Below, one piece after another: positions 12,916 to 22,804 of a stretch of DNA of 64,000 nucleotides. The translations under genes and the position numbers were made by a program. The notes below the pieces were generated by a model. The model was not told the origin of the DNA. It worked only from the letters and a program-made list of their open reading frames with translations, and did no database searches. Source of the stretch: Kappaphycus alvarezii. Lineage: Eukaryota > Rhodophyta > Florideophyceae > Gigartinales > Solieriaceae. The stretch's first letter is position 1. Every line of letters starts with the position of its first letter. The stretch is taken from positions 1,860,001 through 1,924,000 of the forward strand of contig NADL03000451.1 of the NCBI GenBank assembly GCA_002205965.3, read 5' to 3'.

Positions 12916-13943
12916 GTTGTCGCAGGCTTTGTTCAGTTACTTTGGCATAATAAAACCTCCACGTATCACTGGTGGGTATGTGAAGGGAGTATCACTTCTC
13001 TTCTTGTGGTGTAGTACCTTTTGTACTGCTCTGTGATTTCCCTATCATAGACATAATCATCATCAACATCATCTGTTCTGAACGCAGCATTTCATTTTCT
13101 CTGCTCCCTCTTTCCTCCTGTTTCATAGACTTCTAAGTATTGCAAAAAGTATCCAAGAACGTGTAATACATACTAAAATCATACTATAGAGGGAAGTCTC
13201 GAAGGAGGAGGTCCAGAGTTGCCCCAAAATTTTCACCGAAGTTATTGCACACGATGGGAACGGGAAAATGAAAGTAGTTGCGGGGGTTACATCACCTTTC
13301 CAGGATTGGTACCCTCATCAAAAGCGGATTTTAACCCTAGAATCATTTGCGGGTCAACTCAAACATGTGAACAGAATGATTGACTTCGATTTAAAAAGGG
13401 GCTAAATAATTTTCGGATCTACTCCTCTCTGCAAATCTGCTTCACAGTAAATTTTGGAAGCAGATACTTCCAAACATAGCCTTGCCATTCGGATGGCGTC
13501 TGAGTGGTTACTAGTTTGTACGGATCATATCGATGTTGTCATCACATCTTCGAAACCGATATGTTTGGCGTCTAATCCACTATATTGACTAAATTTGATT
13601 TGTCCGCAGAGTCAAAGGCACTCGAGACCTCGGGACTGCCGCAAGGGGACAGAAATCATAAAGAAATTTCTAGTGAGGTCTAGGTCGCGGCTCCACCTAG
13701 GAAAGGGTGTATTTGGGATGGTTACGTGCAATTAGGAACACCTTGGGCCGCTTATAGATACAAACAGAATTTCGTTTACAGTCCCGGAACGGAAGGTATA
13801 CAAAGAGGAGTCTGCAGCACTAAAAAATGAATAAAGTTCGGAGCAATCGTTGCTAGGTAGATATTTCGGCCTAGCGAAAATCCGCTGGCGTACACCAAAG
13901 TCTAAGCTTAGCTGGCCGTTCCAGACACGTCCTTCTGATTAAG
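12916..13943. other. No intact gene; possible plus-strand retroelement remnants
   Basis: Plus-strand translation gives scattered coherent pieces (for example around 13250-13400) but no ORF above about 60 residues and no diagnostic motif. It may be the decayed reverse transcriptase upstream of the RNase H relic that follows. Confidence 0.3.
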
Positions 13944-14300
13944 GTGAGTATACGAGTCGTTTTCTGGGGAAAGATGCCGACGAAAAAAGCTGAAGGGTCC
14001 TTTATCAAAGCTTTTCTCTGGTGGAAATCAATCAGGGCTCAATTGAAGCAAAAGGACTTACACCGGTCCCACCACCAAGTGGTGGCTACTGTGCATACCG
14101 ACGCATTGCCCAAGGCCTGGGGATCAAATATGAGTAAAAGAAGATCGTAGTTAGCAAACCCTGAGGATTTCGAGGTGTCAGGCTATTGGGAACTGGAGAT
14201 AAGGAAATATTACCACATAACATACAAAGAGCTCCGGTCAGTTCGCAAGTCTCTCAATCATTTTCGCCACTTTCTTTCTTTTGGCACGGTAAAACATGGT
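13944..14300 (+). pseudogene. RNase H-like relic of a retroelement
   Basis: After residues HRSHHQVVATVHTDALPKAWG (in two overlapping short pieces) comes GYWELEIRKYYHITYKELRSV and KSLNHF. A TDA...WG block followed by an I-x-x-KEL-x-A/V-like helix is the layout of RNase H in DIRS- and Ty3-like elements; the Asp of HTDA would be a catalytic residue and Glu of YKEL the next. The reading ends near 14300, where sequence of the minus-strand copia gag takes over, so the two elements are joined there. The call is tentative. Confidence 0.4.
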
Positions 14301-15575
14301 CAAGTTATAAATAAACAATGACTTGTTCCTGTTGTTCCCGTTGGTGAGCTTTGGGACGGCAATATCGTCGTCAAGTAGACCACGCATCTTCTTGGCCTCG
14401 TAGCTAGGTAACTCGCATTGTTCATTACCACGTCTACAGCCTGCCCTACCACCACAGTCGGAGCAAACAGACCCCTGTAGGGTAGATTTGTTGCGGTCCG
14501 AGAACGAGTCTCCTTTTCCCTTGTTCCTGGCCCTATTTCGACGGCTGTGGTCTGTACGGCCTGTGTTGCTGCAATTCAAATGTGAACCGGAACATTGGTG
14601 AGAAGAGCGGGCTGCACTGTTGCTTTGATGGCCAATTAGTGCTCTTTGGACTTTTTGCGCTACCATTGCCTGTACTTGCTCCATAGTAAACGTCTGCTTC
14701 TCTTGTTCGCGGTTTATCTCGCAGATGTTGCGGAGAACAGTGACGGCGTCATCCAAATGAAGCTTTCAAGACCTTTTCTCGGGCAAGAAGAGACATACAA
14801 GCGAGAAAAAGCCTGCTCAGTAGTGTTCCTCAGGCTTGAGATCCTTGGCGCACGAAGAAAGTGTATTTTGAATTGCAAAGAACTTGTTATCGCCTTGAAT
14901 CAACGAGGCGTCCGCGACGAAGGACCCTAACTTTTCATCGAACTTCTCCACAATATCGAGCATTTCCTGGAGGTGTTCCTTTTTCACACTGACGAGAGTG
15001 GATTCTTGCTCAGACTTACGGCGCTCCTCAGCAAGAGAGATCAGCTGAAGCTTGGCATTCATTAAACTATTCTCCTCAAGATCTGCGTTGTTGAGCAAGA
15101 TAATAGCGAGAACCTGCCCCACGTGCAGGGATGGAGTTGTCTTGACATGCTCTAGGTGAGCAGCAGCAAACCACGAAAGCGATCCGCGAATGCCGTGATG
15201 GTCTCCTTGCGTCGAGCGCAACGAGAGATCTTCTTAAATGAAGTGATCATACGCGTGATCTTAGACATCGGAGCATCCATGACAACGATTTTAACGATAT
15301 CGAGTGCCGCCTTAACGGGAAACTTTGCCTTTAGGTAGTTGTTCGTGCCCTTACGTTGGGCTTCGCCGACGATCGCTTGTTTCTCGCGAGGGATAGCTTG
15401 CTTGTAGAGAACTTGTCCGAAGACATTGAACATAGTGTTCAGTGAGCGTGCGTGTCCGGCATCATGAGATTATTTAATAAAGTCCACCCATTTTCCAACT
15501 TGGCTGCGCCAATAGTAGAGATCACTGTACGAAGATAATGTCGGAGGATCGAAGGAGTGCGAAGGGATTTTAGCT
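14300..15575 (-). pseudogene. Ty1/copia element A: gag, frame-broken and 3'-truncated
   Basis: Reading from 15570 downward, FDPPTLSSYSDLYYWRSQ and GKWVDFIK are followed by the frames 15433-15152 (residues AIVGEAQRKGTNNYLKAK), 15221-14817 and 14756-14310. The same protein is encoded in element B (21068-22380), which supports a gag identity: both have QxxVxEAQxKGxxNY, then VLxIxxLNNxxLEExxL, then a Cys-rich C-terminus (here CSDCGGRAGCRRGNEQC) comparable to a zinc knuckle. No pol follows; near 14300 the sequence switches to the antisense of the RNase H relic. Gag would package element RNA in a cytoplasmic particle. Confidence 0.65.
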
Positions 15576-15589
15576 CCTGGGCCCATAAC
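15574..15589 (-). promoter_or_regulatory. Primer binding site of element A (half-tRNA-iMet type)
   Basis: On the minus strand the LTR end ACCACA is directly followed by GTTATGGGCCCAGGAG. This is complementary to the anticodon stem-loop region of eukaryotic initiator tRNA-Met, which contains TGGGCCCATAAC, and is the same kind of site used by Drosophila copia, whose primer is a 5' half of that tRNA. Confidence 0.75.
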
Positions 15590-15897
15590 TGTGGTAGTCA
15601 GCAGCGCGGCAGCGTGGACGCACAGGCTGTGACAGACGCGAAGGCAATGGAGATGGTGCGGTAGGTAGCCTGGCGTCGCGAAGGGGAATGAGCGGAGGAG
15701 ATGCGTAGGGTCCAAGGTGGCGCAGGCGAGGTGGAAGGGTAGCCCAAAATCTTACCCCCGGCGGCGTTCCCCGGCCGGTGTGATGTCTCATTTATTGACC
15801 AGAATATTTGCCATCGCATGTAGTAAGCTGTAGCTGAATATTGTTACTGCAGTCACACGTGCTAGACATATGTCACTTGTGGCAGATAATTGCCACA
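15590..15897 (-). repeat. 5' LTR of element A (solo end; partner not found)
   Basis: On the minus strand the segment runs TGTGGC...ACCACA, with the short inverted ends usual for LTRs, and sits immediately upstream of the primer site and gag. Only one copy is visible in the window, so the upper limit (15897) is inferred from the terminal TGTGG alone. Confidence 0.55.
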
Positions 15898-15972
15898 ATT
15901 TCGTATTACCCACCAGTGACGACTCATCCCGTACAACGCACTAGCGGCGTGGGTACAACCGACCACATCTTC

Positions 15973-15977
15973 CATAC
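15973..15977. repeat. Target-site duplication CATAC, lower side of element B
   Basis: CATAC directly precedes the LTR at 15978 and is matched exactly by CATAC at 22698-22702 directly after the upper LTR. A 5-bp duplication is typical for Ty1/copia integrase. Confidence 0.75.
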
Positions 15978-16271
15978 TGCGGTAATGGCAGGTGAGGAGA
16001 GTAGTTATGTCCTGTGCGTAGCGCGTGTGGCAGTGGCAGAAAAGGACTCGTGGTGGCAAGTAAAGGATAGTGCAGAAGCAAGTTGGAATGCACGAAAGTA
16101 CCCGCTCGGCCAAGCTTCTGTCCCCCCTCTCTCCGTCGGGAAGTCCGAGCAGTGGTTTACTCCCAATATTCCCCCAGCAGCAATTTTCCGCGCACGCTCA
16201 TCCGCGGCGACCCACCACTGCAAAGGGTAAATTAGGGTTAAATGCTACGTGGCAAAAATGCCACCACAACA
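15978..16271 (-). repeat. 3' LTR of Ty1/copia element B
   Basis: This 294-bp segment aligns along its whole length with 22416-22697, with scattered substitutions and small indels. On the minus strand it begins TGTTGTGGTGGC and ends ACCGCA (mutated from ACCACA). A short purine-rich AGGGGTG just before it on the minus strand fits a polypurine tract. Confidence 0.85.
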
Positions 16272-16498
16272 CACCCCTGATTGCCGAGAAACACGGGTCA
16301 AGGGACCCTGTGAGCCTTGCCGTCGGCGCAGACATCTCAGCTTTTAGCAAGGCAATGCAGCAGACGCACGCGTACATTCGAATGTGATGAAGCTTTACAT
16401 TTGCATCCTGCGATATACAACGTCCATCATATCGTGAGCAATCTTTATTAATCGATTTGTACACCCCTCATCATTAATGTACACTGCACACACACTCC

Positions 16499-17423
16499 GT
16501 GATCCTACATCACGAACTGCACCCACTTTTATGCTCTTCATCTTTCACTGTGCCTCACGAAGCCAGACACTGCATCCGCCTTGGACCTTGCCCAACTTGC
16601 ACACGACCAACAATGTGCCATCACAACAGGCCCAGTGCGAATAATTGCTCGTCTAACATGATTCCTCAGTCCTCACGTAGTGTCTGCGGCACCCGAAGAA
16701 GTGCTTGTGGGCCTGGGAACCCTAACACATGTGCTGTCAGGAGAGAAGCCAGGCGTTTGAACATCTGGACGGGCAATAAAAGAAGACAGGTGCACTCAGT
16801 GGAAGCACTTTCCAAGGAAGGGGTGGAAGTTGAACATTCAGGAGGGAAAGTCCTGCTGAATATCAGAACTTTCGTAGACTGACTTGACATTGACCGAATC
16901 GCAGACGACACATTGGCAGAGTGGGTCGCAGCTTGGATAGGAAGGCTATTCCAGAATAAGCTGTTGGTGGATTTGGGATTTGTAGAAGATGCAAGGGGTG
17001 TATCTTCAATGCAGCGAGTAGACAAGAAGCATTACCGGATCAAGCGTATCAAATTCGTTAAAGTTGAAGGCAGAATTTTGGGGTGCAAGTAGTAAGTTTG
17101 ATCGTTATGGATGGCGATGGAGAGGAAATTCACGATTTTTTCACCGTGAAATGCCGGCGGGGTTTTGTTATAGACGGGTGCGAGCCGTATGCACTTCGCT
17201 TGTGTTCCAATGCGCTTGTTGTATGTATTGTCGACGACACAGAGCTTATCAGCCCAAAAAAATTGAAGAGCATTTACGAGAGTCAGACTGCGAAGAAGAA
17301 ACAAGAAAGGAACCGTCGAAAGAAGAAAGACAAGTCTTAAATCGAGAAGGAGGCCAAGAAGAAGAAGTCGGAAAAATGATGAACAAAAAAAGAAGGGAGA
17401 CAGGAAGGGGAAGAGGAAGGTAG
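16499..17423 (+). CDS. Antisense reading frame between pol and 3' LTR of element B, unknown product
   Basis: The plus-strand frame opens with a Cys/His-rich part (CPTCTRPTMCHHN near residue 32, with further Cys) and continues in the same frame through a single TGA (16882) as DIDRIADDTLAEWVAAWIG to about 17090. A neighbouring frame (17083-17340) continues with VVSLIVMDGDGEEIHDFF and ends in a very basic tail (KKKQERNRRKKKDK) that could be a nuclear localisation signal. Composition looks protein-like, unlike the Ser-rich minus-strand ORFs over it. I do not recognise the product. Some plant LTR elements carry an extra antisense gene in just this place, which makes an accessory gene plausible; captured host sequence is the alternative. 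Confidence 0.4.
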
Positions 17424-17447
17424 TCTCTGTCTCCAGTGATGAGTAGA

Positions 17448-18053
17448 TCACAAGCTAGATGTAGTTGCGAATGAGACTCTACGATACCGCGTGAACACTT
17501 TTGCATCTAGTAAGCCAGATGATACCAAAACTTTAAGCTTCCGTTGCGATTCTATACTCCTTTTCGTTAGGGCATCAGCCAAGTTATCACGTACAGGCAT
17601 CCATTGCATGACATCAATATCTTCCGTTTCGTATGCATCTCTCAAGCGAGAAACCGTCGGTCTTAAACGGCAGTCTGAGCCTTCATGTGGGGTTGTAATA
17701 GTCGAATACAACCCGAAGGAGTCCACTGTGAGCACGAAGGGAGGTTTTTTCTTAGAGCCATAGACATACTGGAGTCTTTCAGCCATAAGGTCGCCACGGT
17801 CGCAGCAGTTGCGGCAGCGAGTATTTCGGCCCCTATAGAGGAGAAGGAGACTCTAGTTTGCTTGCCACTACTCCAATCGATTGGATCGTACGGGTGCGCA
17901 CCCCCCCAGGCAGGTATATTCCTCCAAGATAACCAGTCTGACCGTAAGATGTTTGCCAGTACTTGCATCAGCAAAGGCGAGGAAGACAGGATGAACCGAG
18001 AGGGAAGTGGGGCGGGCAAATACCGGAGATGGCTGAAGACTCTTGTTTTTCAC
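17448..18053 (-). pseudogene. Element B RNase H domain
   Basis: Pieces in three frames include FADASTGKHLTVRLVILEEY, TRVSFSSIGAEILAAATA and VDSFGLYSTITTPHEGSD, ending DVMQWMPVRDNLADALTK. The S/D-rich start, the central Glu of IGAEILA, the Asp of VDSFGL and the final NLADALTK are the standard copia RNase H landmarks. This domain degrades the RNA strand during reverse transcription. Two frame changes break it. Confidence 0.8.
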
Positions 18054-18088
18054 AAGGACTTTGTTTGTAGAAATTAGATCACATAAAT

Positions 18089-18908
18089 TTAGAGCACCAA
18101 CAGCCTGTTGGAGTGAGCCGGCTGCATAAGAAGCCTGAGGTAGTCCCCATGGCCTAGAAAGTTGAGTGAGCCGGCTAGGCAGGGAGATGAAAGGTCTTTG
18201 CAGCGAGCAGGTGAAACATCAAGAGATGCGATTTGATCAACAAACTCTTGCATGGAAACATGGATAGAAACATAAGCGCGGCATGAGATTTGCAGGCGAT
18301 TAAAGACCAGCGGGAAGGAGGTAATGATGCGACCCACTTTGAAAGCTGCAGAGATGTCATCTAAGAAGAGCTGGAGCACCTTAGACTGACCAGAAAGCAG
18401 GAAGTCATCCACAACTTTGGCGATAGCGAGTCGAATGGCGCCGTGCTCGTCTCGAAGGATGAACAATTGCGTCAGTCCAGGAATTTTCCTCAGGTCATAT
18501 TTGTGCATCCATGACTCTATGGTCTGTTGCTAAAGGCGACCGGAGTCTGGAAGGCCATATGCAGGTTTAAGGAACTTCTAATACATGCCGAGCTGTGATG
18601 GCCATCCAGGAGGCTGACGGACATATAAGACTCGCGGAATTTTTTGCGATTGGGATTATGCGCCCCTGATATCTAACGTAGTGAGCTCCTGGTTCAAGAT
18701 GGCAGCAATTGCCAGGAAAATGCGAATAAATGGAAATTGAGTGGTCGTAGAATCTTTACGGATCAAATCCTTCTCGTGGTCTTGATTGCCGTGAAGCACA
18801 AGCCTACAATTTAGCTTGAGAGTGGAGAACTCGCCGTCGGCTTTGACCTCAAAGAAATGATGACTTGAGATGACATTAGCTTTCGGTGGAGTGTTTCGTA
18901 GGAGACTT
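18089..18908 (-). pseudogene. Element B reverse transcriptase domain (Ty1/copia)
   Basis: Reading downward, VISSHHFFEVKADGEFSTLK, CRLVLHGNQDHEKDLIRKDS, LAIAAILNQELTTLDIRGA and PRVLYVRQPPGWPSQLGMY lead into the open frame 18508-18089 with IPGLTQLFILRDEHG and AIAKVVDDFLLSG. TLDIRGA supplies the first catalytic Asp and VDD the palm-centre pair. An in-frame stop follows IRGA and another lies near 18535. Confidence 0.85.
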
Positions 18909-18910
18909 CT

Positions 18911-19534
18911 TCATAGGTCCACAATCCACCTCAGAGAGATGTCTAGTTCATCTTCAAGCACGTGCCTCGTTCCGATAACATATTTTATGTTACGGAGTAT
19001 CTGTTGCTCTTGGGAACGAAGGGAAGTTGGAGTGACTGAAGGAGGCTGAATAGGAGTGGAGCCAATATCCTTTTCGGGTAGCAGGGGTTCGAAAGGAGTA
19101 CTCAGTTCTCCAAGTTGTAAGTCTCCACTTCTGATGCTCTTGGTGAACGGGTGAAGTAATTGCACGCCTTGAGAGCCAATGTCCATCGAAGTTCTAGCCA
19201 TTTCCGCTTGAATTACGGTAAGGGATCTCATCTGGAGGCATTGAGACCATAGCGTTCCTGTTGACTGAAACATATTAGCGACGTCTATAGTTTCAGAAAG
19301 AGAAGCTTCTTTTCGGTTTGTTGTGTCCTCGTCAGCTGGTACAGGAATTTTGCGATGGCTCGTTGAGAGCCCCTTTTCAGGGTCCATGGTTAGATTTTTT
19401 GGAGATTCAGACGAGGTCGGAATATCAACCACTGGATTAGGAGCCTCGACGATTTCCCCAGGAAAATCCGCAAGTTTACGGGGGAGGTCCAGTACAATAT
19501 AAGATCTGGGGAAGAAAAACCCAGCATTATCCAT
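18911..19534 (-). CDS. Element B linker between integrase and reverse transcriptase
   Basis: A 207-residue open frame, rich in Pro, Ser and Glu (for example NPVVDIPTSSESPKN), has no catalytic motif. Its position between the integrase C-terminus and reverse transcriptase and its composition fit the variable linker of copia polyproteins. It is open throughout, unlike its neighbours. Confidence 0.6.
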   Translation of the reverse strand: MDNAGFFFPRSYIVLDLPRKLADFPGEIVEAPNPVVDIPTSSESPKNLTMDPEKGLSTSHRKIPVPADEDTTNRKEASLSETIDVANMFQSTGTLWSQCLQMRSLTVIQAEMARTSMDIGSQGVQLLHPFTKSIRSGDLQLGELSTPFEPLLPEKDIGSTPIQPPSVTPTSLRSQEQQILRNIKYVIGTRHVLEDELDISLRWIVDL

Positions 19535-19640
19535 CTCCTGAAGAAGAGAATTGTCAGGGAAAAGCCGAATATCTTCATAAGCAGCTCTGATCGGTGCTCC
19601 TCGGTGTCTTATGTCCGTCTCGATAAGTAAATATTCATCT

Positions 19641-20677
19641 TCAACAGAGCGCGCAAATCCTATATCCCATTTGCCAAACTTCCTCCCTCTGCGAAAGAAT
19701 TATATAGCTTTTGGACAAGTCGGATGAAGGAACAGTGTGTGGTTGTGATCCCTTCAAAATAAGTTGCAGAGCGCGCCGTGCGACTTGCTGGGCATGAGCA
19801 TCTTGAAGTTCTGGAGTGACAGGGCATTGTTCAAGTCCAACCAAGGCAGGAGTATATCCTCGAACCAGTTCGAAAGAGCTCATCTTATTGCTTCCGAGCA
19901 ATATGTTGGACATGAAAACACCTCGAAAGAGTATCTCATCTTTGGTGAACGAAATGGCCCGTCTCTTCCGAAAATGCTGACCATCCTTGATTAAGCGTTA
20001 CATAAGGAGCTTTATCACTGAGTTCTTAGTTTCAGCCACCCCAATTTGTTATGAAGTCGAGCAGGCCTTGGTTGAAATTAGATGCCAAGGTAATGGAATT
20101 CGTCTGGAAAAGGGCGTTTGTTGAACTCTGGATCACCTGACACAATCTTAGGCGGTCCATGCAAATTGCACAATATGGTCTCAAAGCAGCGAGAGGCTGG
20201 CTGCATCTCCTGCGATTGGAAAATCTGGACAGCAGAGTACGTCGTTGAATATTCAACCATATGTAAATGGGCAGGTTGTCGAATTCTTGATGGAATAGGA
20301 AATAGACTTGAACGTGCTGGTTGAATGGAACCAGGAGTCGAGGTATAGACACTTTCTTCTATCGAAGAGGAGCTACAGTGGATCGAAAAGTACAATATTT
20401 GTCTCTTGCATACTTGATGGATTGCTTGAGGGTGAGCGTAAGTATTTTGCCGCTGTTGCAAATCTCCACCATATCGACAAAAAGCAATATGAGAGTATCC
20501 GTGTAGTGTCATCGCAAATCTTTTAGCCATCTTTCTACCTTTCATTTTCATCGGGGTAATGAGCCCGGTGATGTAATTGGATGTAAGGGATGTCAACTGA
20601 AGATACGATAAGAAGAAAGAGCTGAAATAGACCGTTTTTGACGGAACAATATTGAGATAAGTTCTCTTTCCGTTCAA
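19641..20677 (-). pseudogene. Element B integrase domain
   Basis: Motifs in order are FNQHVQVYFLFHQEFDNLP, VEYSTTYSAVQIFQSQEMQ, NLHGPPKIVSGDPEFNKRP and, after a shift, RPARLHNKLG followed by an in-place Glu, then SSFELVRGYTPALVGLEQCP. GDPEF supplies one catalytic Asp and the Glu after HNKLG the last residue of the DDE triad; the first position has changed in the frame read here (VQVYF where an Asp is expected). The N-terminal zinc-finger part is poorly preserved. The enzyme would insert element cDNA into chromosomes. Frames change at least three times. Confidence 0.75.
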
Positions 20678-20689
20678 AACAACCGGCTC

Positions 20690-21060
20690 TATTGTCTCTG
20701 TCTAAGTAGACATAAGTAATGCATTCTAATTCAGAACACCTGCTGTAATTGAGAGCATTTTTTCGAGACGAAGAAGGTTGGATTGAGAAATAATCTCATT
20801 CCCCAAAAGAGAAGCCCATTAACCTTCTGTCACATAGAACGGGAGAGAGAATGAAGTCCCCAGAATGTCCTTGTAGTGAAGATCCCAAATGCACACGGTG
20901 ACTTTGGGTTCACTGCAATACTCTCCGTAACCATGAATGAAGGGTTCGAAGTCGAGGGGTCTGATCTTGAATTCAAGCCCAAGGGTGAGTGCTAAAGTCC
21001 AGTGGATTGAATACCACCGATACTGCGAGGAAAACCTCCATCTAGGATGGGATTTGGGTC
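20690..21060 (-). pseudogene. Element B protease region
   Basis: The minus strand reads FKIRPLDFEPFIHGYGEYC, EPKVTVCIWDLHYKDILGT and FSLPFYVTEG, a pattern I associate with the aspartic protease to integrase transition of this copia family. The catalytic D-S/T-G was not located with certainty. Confidence 0.5.
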
Positions 21061-21067
21061 ACGATTT

Positions 21068-22380
21068 CTAGCTTTCACATCTGAGTCGGCTCCGGGACTT
21101 GAGACCAGGTTTAATTGCCGCCTGTTTGTCCGGAGTCTGGACGAAAAAAAAGAACAGAATCTGATTTCGGCATTTTATCAGCCTTCTTGCGCCTCTTGAG
21201 AGATAGAAATGAGGTTTCTTGCAATCTGGGCTTCCTCGGTAGTAATCCCTTGAAACACAGTCGAAACAGTAGCAAGAGTCACCTTTATTATCGTGGGAGG
21301 TAGGTTGAGAGGCAGAGGGCGGTGCATGTTGCGATGATCTGTCCCTTTCAGTTCTACCGTAATTATCTGCAGAGCCTAAACATCCTTGCGGATTGTTGCC
21401 AGGACCAGAGGCCTGCATAGGAAAGTTTCAAGCTGTGGCAGAGAGGGCCTTCTGAACATTACGTGCGATCAATGATTCGACATCCTTAGCAGACATCTGT
21501 TCAGAGGTAGTAGAGCTAGAAAGATTTCGTAGAACAGCCACAGCGTCCTCGAGATGAAGTCGACAGGACTTTTTAGAGTTTCCAACAATTTTCTGAATTG
21601 GATCAGTAGAAACTGGGCCTTTAAATGTCCTTAGCTCTGAAGTGAGGTGAGCCCTATAAGGGTATCCCTAAAACTTTTTCGGAAAGTGTTTAAGGATCTT
21701 CTGTAGACTGTTCTCGCAGGATTCTGAGAGACTATCACAGGGCCATTTAGATTTTCAAGGCTAGCAACGGCCTTGAGAACGTTGTCTACCAATGACTTTA
21801 AGACGTTGAAGAGTTCAAGTTTATCTTCTTTGCTGGCACGCTGCTCAGCCATCTGAATGAAGTTGAGCTTTGCTTGCGTCAAAGTACCTTCTTCCAAACT
21901 GCCATTATTGAGCACAGTGATAGAAAGCACTTCTCCAATTTGAGATGACGATGGCGAGTTGGCATGCATCTGATGTTCCGCAGCAAGACATCTGAACCTA
22001 GACGCAAATACGAAGAGTTCCTCATTCTTCCGGCGACGGCAGCTCGAAACCTTGTTGAAGGACGAAATAAACCTTGAGACCATAGCAATGGGGGATCTTC
22101 CGCAGTAATCTCGACGATCTCCTTTATGGCTTTCATTTGGTTCTCTCGTTTATAGTTGATAACACCTTTGGCTTGAGCTTCGTCAACAACAGACTGTTGC
22201 GCACTCGGCAAACGTCGAGCATAGAGACGGCGAGCGAGGGCTGCAAAAACAGTCTTGTAGAGTTTGTCTGCACCCTTCTCGGCGGACGTTTTGACAAGGT
22301 CTACCCAACGAGCAATCTCGCGGCACCACTCTTGTAGATCTTGCTCCGGGGAGAAGATCGGCGGATCTAAAGGTGCGCGA
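21068..22380 (-). pseudogene. Element B gag
   Basis: The frame starts near 22375 with LDPPIFSPEQDLQEWCREIA and passes through ARRLPSAQQSVVDEAQAKG (to about 22110), then 22083-21631 (FISSFNKVSSCRRRKNEELF, VLSITVLNNGSLEEGTLTQ) and 21418-21068. The last piece has CYCFDCVSRDYYRGSPDCKK, a Cys-rich segment that probably binds nucleic acid. It parallels element A gag block by block. At least two shifts separate the pieces. Confidence 0.75.
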
Positions 22381-22401
22381 ACCTTAGATTATGAGCTGCT
22401 C

Positions 22402-22415
22402 CCTAGGCCCATAAC
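22402..22415 (-). promoter_or_regulatory. Primer binding site of element B (half-tRNA-iMet type)
   Basis: GTTATGGGCCTAGG on the minus strand directly follows the LTR end ACCACA. It matches the complement of the initiator tRNA-Met anticodon arm with one change and is shared with element A. Confidence 0.75.
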
Positions 22416-22697
22416 TGTGGTAATGGCAAGGGAGGAGAGTAGTTAGTATCCTGTGCGTAGCGCGTGTGGCAGTGGCAGGGAAAGGACTCGTGGAGGGAAG
22501 TAAAGGATAAGGGCAAAAGCAAGTTGGAAGGGCACGAAAGTACCCGCCCGGCCAAGAGTCTGTCCCCCTCTCCCTCGGGAAGGCCGAGCAGTAGTTTACT
22601 CCTTAGGTTCCCCCAGCAGCAATTTTCCGCGCACGCTCGTCCGCAGCGACCCACCACTGTAAATGGTAAATTAGGGTTAAATTTTGCCACCACACCA
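22416..22697 (-). repeat. 5' LTR of Ty1/copia element B
   Basis: This 282-bp segment is the partner of 15978-16271. On the minus strand it runs TGGTGTGGTGGC...ACCACA. The primer site follows directly, and CATAC (22698-22702) flanks it on the outside. Confidence 0.85.
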
Positions 22698-22804
22698 CAT
22701 ACAGTAAAATAACCCAAAATTTTCCCCCTGATAGCTTTCGTCAAAGACGTCCAGATCGCGTAACTAATGCGTCGATATATTCTAGATCTGATAACTCCAA
22801 CAGA

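Larger units (their letters stand above)
15978..22697 (-). mobile_element. Ty1/copia LTR retrotransposon B, near full length
   Basis: Two LTRs in direct orientation, a CATAC target duplication, a half-tRNA primer site and the order gag, protease, integrase, reverse transcriptase, RNase H (all minus strand) define a 6.7-kb Ty1/copia element. That domain order (integrase before reverse transcriptase) separates it from Ty3 elements. Every coding domain is interrupted by shifts or stops. About 1.2 kb between RNase H and the 3' LTR carries an unexplained plus-strand reading frame. It landed about 80 bp beyond the LTR of element A. Confidence 0.85.
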
